NCBI GenBank assembly: GCA_964480365.1
Contig: CAYZPM010000002.1
Location: 1-64,000 of the forward strand
Source of the DNA: CAIQPV01 sp964480365
GTDB taxonomy: Bacteria; Pseudomonadota; Gammaproteobacteria; Burkholderiales; Gallionellaceae
DNA length: 64,000 bases
Direction of reading: 5' to 3'
Part shown: positions 44,319 to 51,835 of the stretch, in pieces
How the letters are laid out: each line of letters opens with the position of its first letter
Numbering within the stretch: position 1 is the stretch's first letter
Notes under the pieces: model-generated
Databases searched by the model: none
Seen by the model: only the letters and a program-made list of their open reading frames with translations
Told to the model about the DNA's origin: nothing
Program-made: the position numbers and the translations under genes

Positions 44319-44424
44319 AGAAAACCAAAATGCCTACATCCCATTACATTCTGTATCGGTTCAGCATTTTCAAACCAGTTTTTGGTTTGTCTTTCTCTGT
44401 GCCTCTGTGTCTCTGTGGTGAATT
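44280..44424. repeat. Inverted repeat with CACAGAGACACAGAG arms between pepP and ubiH
   Basis: The left arm CCACAGAGACACAGAGACAC (ending near 44308) and the right arm CTCTGTGCCTCTGTGTCTCT (from about 44394) are inverted copies about 30 bases long, separated by roughly 85 bases. The left arm encodes the last codons of pepP, and the right arm ends just before the ubiH ribosome site. Confidence 0.85.
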
Positions 44425-44438
44425 GTTTTGAGGTTTAC

Positions 44439-45605
44439 ATGAACAACACAACAAACTGCGACATCGCCATCATCGGCGGCGGCCCCGTTGGAGCTTCGCT
44501 GGCACTTGCGTTGCGCGACAGCGGTTTGAAGATATGTGTACTGGAAGCGCGTCCGGGGAATACTGCCAGCAACGATGCACGCGCTCTTGCTCTGTCTTAT
44601 GGCAGCCGTTTGTTGCTGGAACGCATCGGCATCTGGAAGGCGCTGAGCGATGTTTCATCCATCCGCACCATCCACATTTCTCAGCGTCAAAGTATGGGAC
44701 GTGCCCTGCTGCGCGCCGCCGAACTGAAAGTGCCGGAACTCGGCTACGTGCTGCCCTACCCCGTACTGCAAGACGCGCTGGATGAGGCATTGCAGCACAG
44801 CAGCATCACCGCGAATTACGGCGCGAGTGTAACCCAACTGCAAGGGGAGGCTGGCAGCGCCACCATTGAATACCAAAAGGACGGCGTGGAACAAACCCTG
44901 CACACACGCCTTGCTGTGGTTGCCGATGGCGGAAAATTATTAGCGCAACAATACCCGCCGGAAGTCCGCGACTACGGCCAAAGCGCGCTCATCACCCATC
45001 TCACTTGCAGTTTGCCGCAAGCCAATATGGCCTACGAACGTTTCACCGCACAAGGGCCAGTGGCGCTGCTGCCTTTCCAAACTGGATATGAACTGGTATG
45101 GACTGCACCGCATCAACTCGCTCAGGAAATGCTGGCGTGGAATGACGCGAAATTCCTGGGCGAACTCCAGCGCCACTTCGGTGATCGCGTCGGAGAATTT
45201 TTAACGGTAGGTAAACGTACCTGCTTCCCTCTTGGTCTGAAACGCGCTCCGAATCTTTTTCCGATGCCGCACACCGTGCTGCTTGGCAACGCCGCGCAGA
45301 CCATGCATCCGGTGGCCGGGCAAGGCTTCAACATGGGGCTGCGCGATGCGTGGGAACTGGCACAGGAAATTTTGAATGCAGCACTGGAGGCGTTAGGCAC
45401 GGATACGATGCTTGCCGCCTATCGCAGCCAGCGTCGCACCGACCGCGAGGCGGGGATAAGATTTACCGATGGCTTGGTGCGGCTTTTCTCCAACGATTTG
45501 CCGCTGGTCAGCGCAGGGCGTGCTGCGGCGTTGAGTGCGCTGGATTGTTTGCCGTTTGCGAAGAGATTTGTGGCGAAGAGGATGATGTTTGGGGCAAATG
45601 GTTAA
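44439..45605 (+). CDS. ubiH: 2-octaprenyl-6-methoxyphenol hydroxylase UbiH
   Basis: A 388-residue FAD monooxygenase for one of the ring hydroxylations of ubiquinone. The Rossmann motif IIGGGPVGASLALALRDSG opens the protein. The FAD ribityl motif is LLGNAAQTMHPVAGQGFNMG, where the Asn and Gln match E. coli UbiH rather than the GDAAH of other family members. The start MNNTTNC is preceded by GAGG; a longer frame upstream runs into the repeat. It is downstream of pepP, as in the E. coli pepP-ubiH cluster. Confidence 0.92.
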   Translation: MNNTTNCDIAIIGGGPVGASLALALRDSGLKICVLEARPGNTASNDARALALSYGSRLLLERIGIWKALSDVSSIRTIHISQRQSMGRALLRAAELKVPELGYVLPYPVLQDALDEALQHSSITANYGASVTQLQGEAGSATIEYQKDGVEQTLHTRLAVVADGGKLLAQQYPPEVRDYGQSALITHLTCSLPQANMAYERFTAQGPVALLPFQTGYELVWTAPHQLAQEMLAWNDAKFLGELQRHFGDRVGEFLTVGKRTCFPLGLKRAPNLFPMPHTVLLGNAAQTMHPVAGQGFNMGLRDAWELAQEILNAALEALGTDTMLAAYRSQRRTDREAGIRFTDGLVRLFSNDLPLVSAGRAAALSALDCLPFAKRFVAKRMMFGANG

Positions 45606-45628
45606 CGGTAATTGTTGATGGTTAGCAA

Positions 45629-46420
45629 TTATTTAGGGGGCAAAACCTCATATGTAAACATAACGTCGTCATCATGAGTTCCAGACGCATGGAACTCCCT
45701 GCCACTTCTGATAGAGATTGCTGCAAAAACCAATTTTCCTACGTGATTGTTCTTTACTTCAAAAGTAAATGAATTTTCTTTTGTCCATTTTCCACTAAAG
45801 TCAGGGCAACCCTGATTAAAAGTACATTGGAATTGTAGTGGTTCTTCCAAAGGATCAGATGCAGTTACAACAAGTTCCAGTATATCTCCAGGCCGCAATT
45901 TCTTGCCCGCAGAAACCATGCTACCATCTCCAATTTTCCAACTACTGCCTAAGTTATCAGCAGCAAATTCTATGCGCGGGTAGTAAGAGTCAGCGGTATC
46001 TTGGGTACTTCTATATCGTGCAATCTTTGTCCTTATTTCTCCGGACACCCCAAGTATCAAATTCTTTTGATGCGGAAGTAGTTCTCTTCTGTGTGCGTCT
46101 GGGTCTCTGAGCTTTTCGAGTTCGCACAGTAAAACTTCGAATGTTTTAAGATCGCCAAATGCGCTAGAAAACAGCCCCCAGTGCTTCTTGAGAATAGTCT
46201 TAAGATCGTAAAAGTCGGCATAGTAAATTAACCGCTCATCTCTCACGCCAGATTCCTGCCTCTTATTCTCAGACTCCTTGCGTTCCTTCCATTTGTTAAG
46301 TCTATCTTCGGTGACGCCACACTTTTGTTCCCAGTCGGCGCCCAAGTTACCGCTTAGAATAAAAGCAATGAAATCCCTTAACGAGTTCTCGGTGTCTTTC
46401 AGCGCTTGCGTGGCGTCCAT
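45629..46420 (-). CDS. HEPN-like protein with C-terminal beta-sandwich domain
   Basis: A 263-residue protein I do not recognise as a named gene. The N-terminal helical half (to about residue 135) resembles Swt1-type HEPN domains: LRDFIAFILS, YYADFYDLKTILKKHW, and the motif RDPDAH (R105, H110) matching the Rx4-6H ribonuclease motif of HEPN proteins. The C-terminal half (about 145-260) is beta-rich with alternating hydrophobics and DILELVVTASDPLEEPLQFQ, like an Ig/PKD-type sandwich. There is no signal peptide. It is AT-rich and sits beside toxin-antitoxin genes, so a defence or stress role is plausible but not shown. Confidence 0.65.
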   Translation of the reverse strand: MDATQALKDTENSLRDFIAFILSGNLGADWEQKCGVTEDRLNKWKERKESENKRQESGVRDERLIYYADFYDLKTILKKHWGLFSSAFGDLKTFEVLLCELEKLRDPDAHRRELLPHQKNLILGVSGEIRTKIARYRSTQDTADSYYPRIEFAADNLGSSWKIGDGSMVSAGKKLRPGDILELVVTASDPLEEPLQFQCTFNQGCPDFSGKWTKENSFTFEVKNNHVGKLVFAAISIRSGREFHASGTHDDDVMFTYEVLPPK

Positions 46421-46538
46421 TATCTACTCCTTATTATTCCGCTTCTACGTGTGGCAGATAGAAAAGCGTCGGGTATTCTGACCGTGATTGGCGCATTCTG
46501 CGCCTCCATCTTTTCCACTTCGTGCTCAATGTGTTCCT

Positions 46539-46796
46539 TCACTCAACCTCGGCAATTTTCAAATCATTGTTCAGTTGCAGGTTCAGCCAGGACTGCGCAT
46601 CGGTGTCAAAGTAACGTGCCAGTCGCAGGGCGGTATCATGGGTGACCAAGCGACGTTCTTTAACGATTTCGTGCAGCCGCGTGGCAGGTACGCGCAGCGC
46701 CTGCAACAACGCATGAATGCACATACCCATAGGCGCGAGGTATTCTTCACACAAAATTTCTCCTAGATGTACCGGGTACATTTTATTCTTCACCAT
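46539..46796 (-). CDS. higA: HigA-family addiction-module antidote (XRE HTH)
   Basis: An 85-residue HTH protein of the HigA/VapI antidote family: HLGEILCEEYLAPMGMCIHA, followed by VPATRLHEIVKERRLVTHDT and LRLARYFDTDAQSWLNLQ. These match the conserved HPGEIL...LRLARYFGTS...WLNLQ layout. A HigB toxin normally lies immediately upstream; here the upstream space instead holds the remnant of a CopG antitoxin, so this antidote looks orphaned. Confidence 0.85.
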   Translation of the reverse strand: MVKNKMYPVHLGEILCEEYLAPMGMCIHALLQALRVPATRLHEIVKERRLVTHDTALRLARYFDTDAQSWLNLQLNNDLKIAEVE

Positions 46797-46801
46797 GCTG
46801 G

Positions 46802-47125
46802 TTAACGTCGCGCCGACTTGGCAGAGCCACCCGTATGTGCTTCGGCATAAACATCCAGCAGCTTGCGTATCATGCGCTGATATTGCGTGTTCTGGCGTGC
46901 TGCTTCTTTCTTGAAAAACTCTACACTGGCTTTGCTCAAGGAGAGGGTTACCTTGGTTGATTCTTCCTTGAAAGCCAGCTATTCCGGTGAAGGCAAAAAG
47001 TCTGCAACCACTTTCACAGCGCCGATGGGTTCATCCGTGTTTTTGATTTTAGTTACGGCATAACGCTGGCCTGCGCCAGCATTAGCCGTCTCTGAAAAAC
47101 CGCTACGCTGCGTTTTCTTGCTCAT
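46802..47125 (-). pseudogene. CopG-type antitoxin gene interrupted by an in-frame TAG
   Basis: The frame starts MSKKTQRSGF and runs to DFLPSPE, then meets TAG (46979-46981). Directly after, in the same frame, it continues LAFKEESTKVTLSLSKASVE, FFKKEAARQNTQYQRMIRKL and LDVYAEAH to a normal TAA. In relatives this region reads LPSPEELAFKEE, so a single GAG-to-TAG change explains the break. The second part holds the ribbon-helix-helix DNA-binding fold (KVTLSLSKASVEFFKKEA). It lies between the intact toxin/HTH pair and the orphan higA. Confidence 0.85.
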
Positions 47126-47176
47126 GGATTTATTTCCTTTGCATTCCGCCCCGAACAGCCGCAAGCAAGAGGAGAT

Positions 47177-47500
47177 TTAGGCGAGCACCTTCAAGCCATG
47201 CTTTTCGATTACAACAAGTAATTTGAGAGCCATTCCACTGGGACGCTTTGTACCGGCTTCCCATTTTTGCACTGTCGATTCGCTGGTATTCATATAGCGG
47301 GCGAACACCGGCTGGCTGACACGGTTGATTTCCCGAAGCTGCTTGATCTGCTTCGGTTCAAACGGATGGGGGGCGAGTAAGCACGCATCGTCAAACTGGC
47401 GCATCGTAGTCTTGTCGATTGCGCCAACTTCCAGCAAGGCGCTGGCCGAGGAATGAATTGCCTCGAAAGCATCACTCTTGTATTTGCGTTTTGTCGTCAT
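47177..47500 (-). CDS. XRE-family antitoxin (NadS/HigA-2 type)
   Basis: A 107-residue HTH antitoxin. The start MTTKRKYKSDAF is chosen for its GAGGAG ribosome site, five codons inside a longer frame. The N-terminal half would bind toxin. The C-terminal HTH is IKQLREINRVSQPVFARYMN followed by TSESTVQKWEAGTKRPSGMA, the typical pattern of regulators paired with RelE-like toxins. It overlaps the toxin gene by 29 bases. Confidence 0.88.
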   Translation of the reverse strand: MTTKRKYKSDAFEAIHSSASALLEVGAIDKTTMRQFDDACLLAPHPFEPKQIKQLREINRVSQPVFARYMNTSESTVQKWEAGTKRPSGMALKLLVVIEKHGLKVLA

Positions 47501-47867
47501 TGCATATCTCCTCAAGCTGCCGGTTCTGCATCAGTCTGGCTATCTGTTCGTCTGTAAGTCCCGCATATCCCTTTGCCAAATCACGAAAGGCTGAGAGTTC
47601 GTCAGCCTCGATGTTGTCTCGATCCTTCTTGGCGAACAGGTACTCGTACACCCAATAATGCCTGCCTTTGGCAAGGATGATAGAGCGGTGCATATTATCA
47701 TTCAGACGTTTCTTGAATACGCCACCGCCCAAATCATCAGCTTTGCCCTGCATAACCTGTCTAATGGCGGTGCAGAGATCAGAATCGCTGATATTGGTTT
47801 TCCTGGCCGCCTTGGCAAACCATGAGGTCTTGAAAACTCGTGGCGAGGTTAACGTTCTTTTTGGCAT
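47472..47867 (-). CDS. RelE/HigB-like toxin (PF06296 type)
   Basis: A 131-residue mRNA-interferase-type toxin. Family features are FKTSWFAKAARKTNISDSDL, GGGVFKKRLNDNMHRSIILAKG (basic RNA-facing strand) and YEYLFAKKDRDNIEADELSAF. The toxin precedes its antitoxin, the HigBA-like order, and the genes overlap. Both look intact, in contrast to the decayed CopG and HigA remnants beside them. Confidence 0.87.
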   Translation of the reverse strand: MPKRTLTSPRVFKTSWFAKAARKTNISDSDLCTAIRQVMQGKADDLGGGVFKKRLNDNMHRSIILAKGRHYWVYEYLFAKKDRDNIEADELSAFRDLAKGYAGLTDEQIARLMQNRQLEEICNDDKTQIQE

Positions 47868-47979
47868 GTATATTTATAGCACCTAGTCCTACCTATTGCA
47901 ATGATTTTTTATTTTGCTGCCCCACTCGTAGTAGAAGCCCGGATGCCGGTCTGCCACCGGCGAATTTGATTTTAGGTAA

Positions 47980-48008
47980 GTGGTTCGACCAGCTCACCAC
48001 GAACGGTG
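47980..48008 (+). repeat. Palindromic repeat family D, third copy
   Basis: GTGGTTCGACCAGCTCACCAC and GAACGG. The inner arms are GTGGT/ACCAC here versus TCCT/AGGA at 12499, around the same TCGACCAGCTC loop, so the stem is conserved although its sequence differs. Confidence 0.75.
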
Positions 48009-48025
48009 AAGTGGTTACCCAAAAC

Positions 48026-48060
48026 AAAAATCCCCTGCCAGAAACGGCAGGGGATTTTTA
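48026..48060 (-). terminator. Bidirectional terminator after cbbM
   Basis: ATCCCCTGCC-AGAAAC-GGCAGGGGAT is a ten-pair stem with A-run and T-run flanks, about 24 bases downstream of the cbbM stop. Confidence 0.92.
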
Positions 48061-48084
48061 CTGATAAAACCTGAGCGACAAATA

Positions 48085-49464
48085 TTACTTGTGTACACCC
48101 AACTTCTGTCTCCACCCCGGAAATATCTTATCCGCATCCTTAGGGAAGGATTCAAATGCGCGGGCAAATTCCTTATGCTCTTTGGCGAACTCAATCGGAT
48201 CAGCCCCGGCCTTCCAGCATTCATACGACTGGCGCAATGAGATCGCACCGGCTGCTGGGCTGTCGATGTGGCCGTAGGAGCCGCCGCCTGCGGTGTTGAT
48301 CACGTTGCCGTGGCCGAGGTTCTCGAAGAAGCCTGGCAAACGCAACGCGTTCATGCCGCCAGAGATGATCGGGGTGGTGGGTTTCATGCCGTACCACTTC
48401 TGGAAATAGACCGGACCTTGGCATTCGTCGCGCTCGATCATGTAAGCGATGATCTTGTCGTCGCCTTCGCCTTCCATCTTGCCGTAGCCCATGGTGCCGA
48501 CGTGGATGCCGGAGGCACCTTGCAGACGGCTCATCTTGGCCAGCACGAAGGCGGTGTAGCCGCGCTTGGCAGAAGGCGAAGTCACGGCGCCGTGACCGGC
48601 GCGGTGGTAGTGCAGGTACTGGCCGGGATACTGGCGACGGGCAGTCGTCACCATGCCGGGGCCGCCGACGTAGCCGTCCACCAGGAATGCTACCTTGTCT
48701 GCATCCGGACCGAAGGTTTCCAGCGCGAAGTCGGCGCGAGCGCACATTTCATAGTGGTCGTCGGCGGTGATGTTCATGGAGAACAGCTTGGCTTGGCCGG
48801 TTTCGTCCTGCGCACGTTTCAGCGCGTCATAGACCAAGGGCAATACTTTCTTCAATGGGCAGAACACCTGATTGCCTTGTGGCTCGTCGTTTTTGATGAA
48901 GTCGCCGCCCAGCCAGAATTGGTAGGCTGCGTTGGCGAACGGCTCGGGACGCAGACCCAGCTTGGGCTTGATGATGGTGCCGGAGATGTAGCCGCCATTT
49001 ACAATCGGGCGACCCAGAATACGCCACAAATCGGAGATATCCTTGGCCGGGCCGTCGAACAACTGGACGGCGCGCTCAGGCACATAGAAGTCGATCATCT
49101 TGGCGTGTTCGATGTCGCCCATTCCCTGGTTGTTACCGATGGCCAGCGTCAGGAAAGACACCAGCATCATTCGTCCGTCGATCACGTTGCGATCGAACAG
49201 TTCCAGCGGATACGCGATACGCATATCTTCGGTGGCTTCGTCGATGTAGTAAACCAGCGCGTCCACACCCTTGGTGAAATCGTCGGTGGTGCTCACTTCC
49301 ACGTTGGTGCCGGTGGAAGATTCGGCGGCAAAGTGGGCAGCGGCTTCCAGATAGCCAAGGTCGCCCTTGGGCTTCATCTTGTAAGCTACCAGAATGTGCT
49401 TGCCACCCTTGATCAGGTCGGCTTCCTTGAGGTCAAGGTTGGAATAACGATTCGATTGATCCAT
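48085..49464 (-). CDS. cbbM: Form II ribulose-bisphosphate carboxylase/oxygenase
   Basis: CbbM fixes CO2 on ribulose bisphosphate. The 459-residue protein is form II: K166 in GTIIKPKLG, the carbamylated K191 in GGDFIKNDEPQGNQ, and loop 6 GTMGYGKMEGEGDD all align with the Rhodospirillum rubrum enzyme. Form II works best at high CO2 and low O2, fitting a microaerophilic lifestyle. It is divergent from cbbR with a 143-base control region, has a GGGAG ribosome site, and ends in a strong terminator, so it appears monocistronic. No cbbQ/cbbO activase genes follow it here. Confidence 0.98.
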   Translation of the reverse strand: MDQSNRYSNLDLKEADLIKGGKHILVAYKMKPKGDLGYLEAAAHFAAESSTGTNVEVSTTDDFTKGVDALVYYIDEATEDMRIAYPLELFDRNVIDGRMMLVSFLTLAIGNNQGMGDIEHAKMIDFYVPERAVQLFDGPAKDISDLWRILGRPIVNGGYISGTIIKPKLGLRPEPFANAAYQFWLGGDFIKNDEPQGNQVFCPLKKVLPLVYDALKRAQDETGQAKLFSMNITADDHYEMCARADFALETFGPDADKVAFLVDGYVGGPGMVTTARRQYPGQYLHYHRAGHGAVTSPSAKRGYTAFVLAKMSRLQGASGIHVGTMGYGKMEGEGDDKIIAYMIERDECQGPVYFQKWYGMKPTTPIISGGMNALRLPGFFENLGHGNVINTAGGGSYGHIDSPAAGAISLRQSYECWKAGADPIEFAKEHKEFARAFESFPKDADKIFPGWRQKLGVHK

Positions 49465-49537
49465 TTGTAACTCTCCCGTTGGTTAAGTTGATTAACAATT
49501 TAATTCTGATGGATGCAACTATAAGGCCGTTAAACTA

Positions 49538-49583
49538 TAAATAATAGTCAGACTTTTTTATTAAATCTATAAGCATTGCTTAT
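49538..49583. promoter_or_regulatory. Probable CbbR operator between cbbM and cbbR
   Basis: ATAAGCATTGCTTAT (49569-49583) is a perfect palindrome matching the LysR/CbbR consensus TNA-N7-TNA (TAA-GCATTGC-TTA). A second TNA-N7-TNA match, TAA-ATAATAG-TCA, lies at 49538-49550 toward cbbM. This is the normal two-site layout for CbbR, with the better site near cbbR. Confidence 0.7.
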
Positions 49584-49607
49584 GGTTTGATGTAAAATAT
49601 CCAGATC

Positions 49608-50549
49608 ATGTTCCATGTCACCTTGAGACAACTGCAAGTATTCGAGTCCGTCGCGCGGCTCTTGAGCCACTCGCGCGCGGCCAAGGAGCTATATCTGTCG
49701 CAGCCCGCCATCTCCATGCAGATCAAGCAACTGGAGCAGGGCGTCGGCCTGCCGCTGTTCGAGCAGGTCGGCAAGCGAATCCACCTGACCGAAGCCGGGC
49801 GTGAGATGCTACATTACAGCCGCACCATTTCACAACAATTACAGGAGTTGGAAGCGGTGTTCGCCGAAATGAAAGGGCTGGAGCACGGGCATCTGAATAT
49901 TTCGGTAGTCAGTACCGCCAACTATTTCATGCCGCAATTGCTGGCAAAATTCTGCCAGCTACATCCAAAAATCCAAATTAGTCTGCATGTTGCCAACCGC
50001 GATGCCGTACTCAAGCAGCTTGCCGAAAACAGCAGCGATATTGCCATCATGGGCCAGCCTCAGGAAGGAGCCGAGATGCTGGCGCAATCGTTCATGAAAA
50101 ATCCGCTGGTGGTCATCGCGCCACCCAACCACCCGCTATGCAAGCTCAAACGCGTCAAGCTGCAACGGCTTGAGCAGGAGAGCTTTCTGGTGCGCGAACA
50201 AGGTTCCGGGACGCGCAGCTCAATGGAACGTGTCTTCGCCGAGCACGGCATCCAGTTTCGTGCCGGGATGGAAATGGGCACCAATGAAGCCATCAAGCAG
50301 GCCGTGCAGGCGGGCATGGGGCTGGGCATTCTCTCGCTGCACAGCGCCGAACTGGAATTGGAGACCGGACGCCTGGTTGTGCTCAATGTGGAACATTTTC
50401 CCGTAGTACGTCACTGGTACATCGTGCACCGCCAAAATAAACGCCTGTCCACTGCGGCACAGGCATTCAAATTATTCTTGCTGACCGAAGCGGAACGGCT
50501 GGCCGCTCCGTCCATCAGCGCAAAAAAAACTAAACAACCCATCTTATAA
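49608..50549 (+). CDS. cbbR: LysR-type regulator CbbR
   Basis: A 313-residue LysR regulator that activates Calvin-cycle genes in response to metabolites. The N-terminal HTH is LRQLQVFESVARLLSHSRAA followed by KELYLSQPAISMQIKQLEQ, and the C-terminal effector domain contains HLNISVVSTANYFMPQLLA. Divergent location next to cbbM and operator-like palindromes support the assignment. The gene lacks a clear ribosome site. Confidence 0.93.
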   Translation: MFHVTLRQLQVFESVARLLSHSRAAKELYLSQPAISMQIKQLEQGVGLPLFEQVGKRIHLTEAGREMLHYSRTISQQLQELEAVFAEMKGLEHGHLNISVVSTANYFMPQLLAKFCQLHPKIQISLHVANRDAVLKQLAENSSDIAIMGQPQEGAEMLAQSFMKNPLVVIAPPNHPLCKLKRVKLQRLEQESFLVREQGSGTRSSMERVFAEHGIQFRAGMEMGTNEAIKQAVQAGMGLGILSLHSAELELETGRLVVLNVEHFPVVRHWYIVHRQNKRLSTAAQAFKLFLLTEAERLAAPSISAKKTKQPIL

Positions 50550-50616
50550 AAACGGCCTCCAAGTTGCGAAGTTCTATCGCCTCCTAAAGGTCGTTCCCGC
50601 CCAGTATTTTTTCGAA

Positions 50617-51681
50617 TTACTTGACGATGGCGTTCAGTTCGCCCTTGCTGTAGCGGGTTGCCATGGCGTCCAGCGAGATCGGCTTGACTTTCGCGGCTTG
50701 TCCGGCGCAACCGAAAGCTTCGTAACGCGCCTTGCAGATTTCCTTCATCGCCTTGGTGGTGGCGGCGAGGAATTTGCGCGGGTCGAAATCCTTGGGGTTT
50801 TGCGCCAGATAGCGGCGGGTCGCCCCGGTGGAAGCCATGCGCAGGTCGGTATCGATATTCACCTTGCGCACGCCGTGTTTGATGCCTTCGACAATTTCTT
50901 CGACCGGCACACCGTAGGTCTCGCCCATCGCACCGCCGAATTCGTTGATGATTTTCAACCACTCCTGCGGCACGCTCGATGAGCCGTGCATCACCAGGTG
51001 GGTGTTGGGAATGCGCGCATGGATTTCCTTGATGCGGCTAATTGCCAAGGTTTCGCCGGTAGGTGGGCGGGTGAATTTGTATGCGCCGTGCGAAGTGCCA
51101 ATGGCGATGGCCAATGCATCCACGCCGGTTTGCCGCACGAACTCAGCGGCTTCTTCTGGATCGGTCAATAGCTGTGAGTGATCCAGCTTGCCTTCTGCAC
51201 CATGGCCGTCTTCCTTCTCGCCCATGCCGGACTCCAAAGAACCCAGGCAACCCAATTCACCCTCTACGGAAACGCCCACTGCATGGGACATTTCCACCAC
51301 GCGACGGGTAACGTCCACGTTGTATTCGAATGAGGATGGTGTCTTGGCATCTTCCTTCAGCGAGCCGTCCATCATCACGCTGGAAAAACCGGATCGGATG
51401 GCCTGAATACAGATGGACGGGGATGCGCCGTGATCCTGATGCATCACCACAGGAATGTGCGGGTACATTTCCACAGCGGCTTCGATCAGGTGGCGCAGGA
51501 ACGCTTCGCCCGCGTATTTGCGTGCACCGGCAGAGCCTTGCATGATTACCGGGCTATTGGTTTCGTCCGCCGCTTCCATGATCGCCTTGACCTGTTCCAG
51601 GTTGTTGACGTTGAACGCAGGCAATCCATAGCCATTTTCCGCCGCATGATCCAGCAATTGACGTAACGATACGAGAGCCAT
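50617..51681 (-). CDS. fba: Class II fructose-bisphosphate aldolase
   Basis: A 354-residue zinc aldolase serving glycolysis, gluconeogenesis and the Calvin cycle. Zinc and substrate residues are visible in VVMHQDHGAS, GAYKF and LVMHGSSSVPQEW, and KVNIDTDLRMASTGATRR. It is the CbbA-like subtype used by autotrophic proteobacteria. It ends the leftward series tkt-gap-pgk-pyk-fba and is separated from pyk by about 150 bases of repeat-like DNA. Confidence 0.96.
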   Translation of the reverse strand: MALVSLRQLLDHAAENGYGLPAFNVNNLEQVKAIMEAADETNSPVIMQGSAGARKYAGEAFLRHLIEAAVEMYPHIPVVMHQDHGASPSICIQAIRSGFSSVMMDGSLKEDAKTPSSFEYNVDVTRRVVEMSHAVGVSVEGELGCLGSLESGMGEKEDGHGAEGKLDHSQLLTDPEEAAEFVRQTGVDALAIAIGTSHGAYKFTRPPTGETLAISRIKEIHARIPNTHLVMHGSSSVPQEWLKIINEFGGAMGETYGVPVEEIVEGIKHGVRKVNIDTDLRMASTGATRRYLAQNPKDFDPRKFLAATTKAMKEICKARYEAFGCAGQAAKVKPISLDAMATRYSKGELNAIVK

Positions 51682-51724
51682 TTTCTTTTCCTCTTAGCTA
51701 ATAAAAATTCAGTTACAAAGACAG

Positions 51725-51815
51725 TTGTTAGTCGTAAGACGTAAGTTGGAAGTTGAAAAGCAACCTAGCGGTTTTGCTTAAGTCTTACGACTTACGTCTT
51801 CCAACTTTTGTTTTT
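51725..51815. repeat. Scrambled inverted repeat between fba and pyk
   Basis: TTAGTCGTAAGACGTAAGTT with GGAAGTTGAAAAG on one side and AGTCTTACGACTTACGTCTT with CCAACTTTTG on the other are inverted, with the short words GTAAG, GTCGTAAG and TTGGAAGTTG shuffled. It may form a long hairpin in the pyk-fba gap. Confidence 0.6.
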
Positions 51816-51835
51816 CTTACGTCTGTTTTTTATTC

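Noticed and set aside
48268..49470. A 400-codon open frame antisense to cbbM
   Set aside because: It mirrors the third codon positions of a highly conserved, GC-rich gene, has no ribosome site or family features, and the opposite strand encodes an unmistakable RuBisCO.
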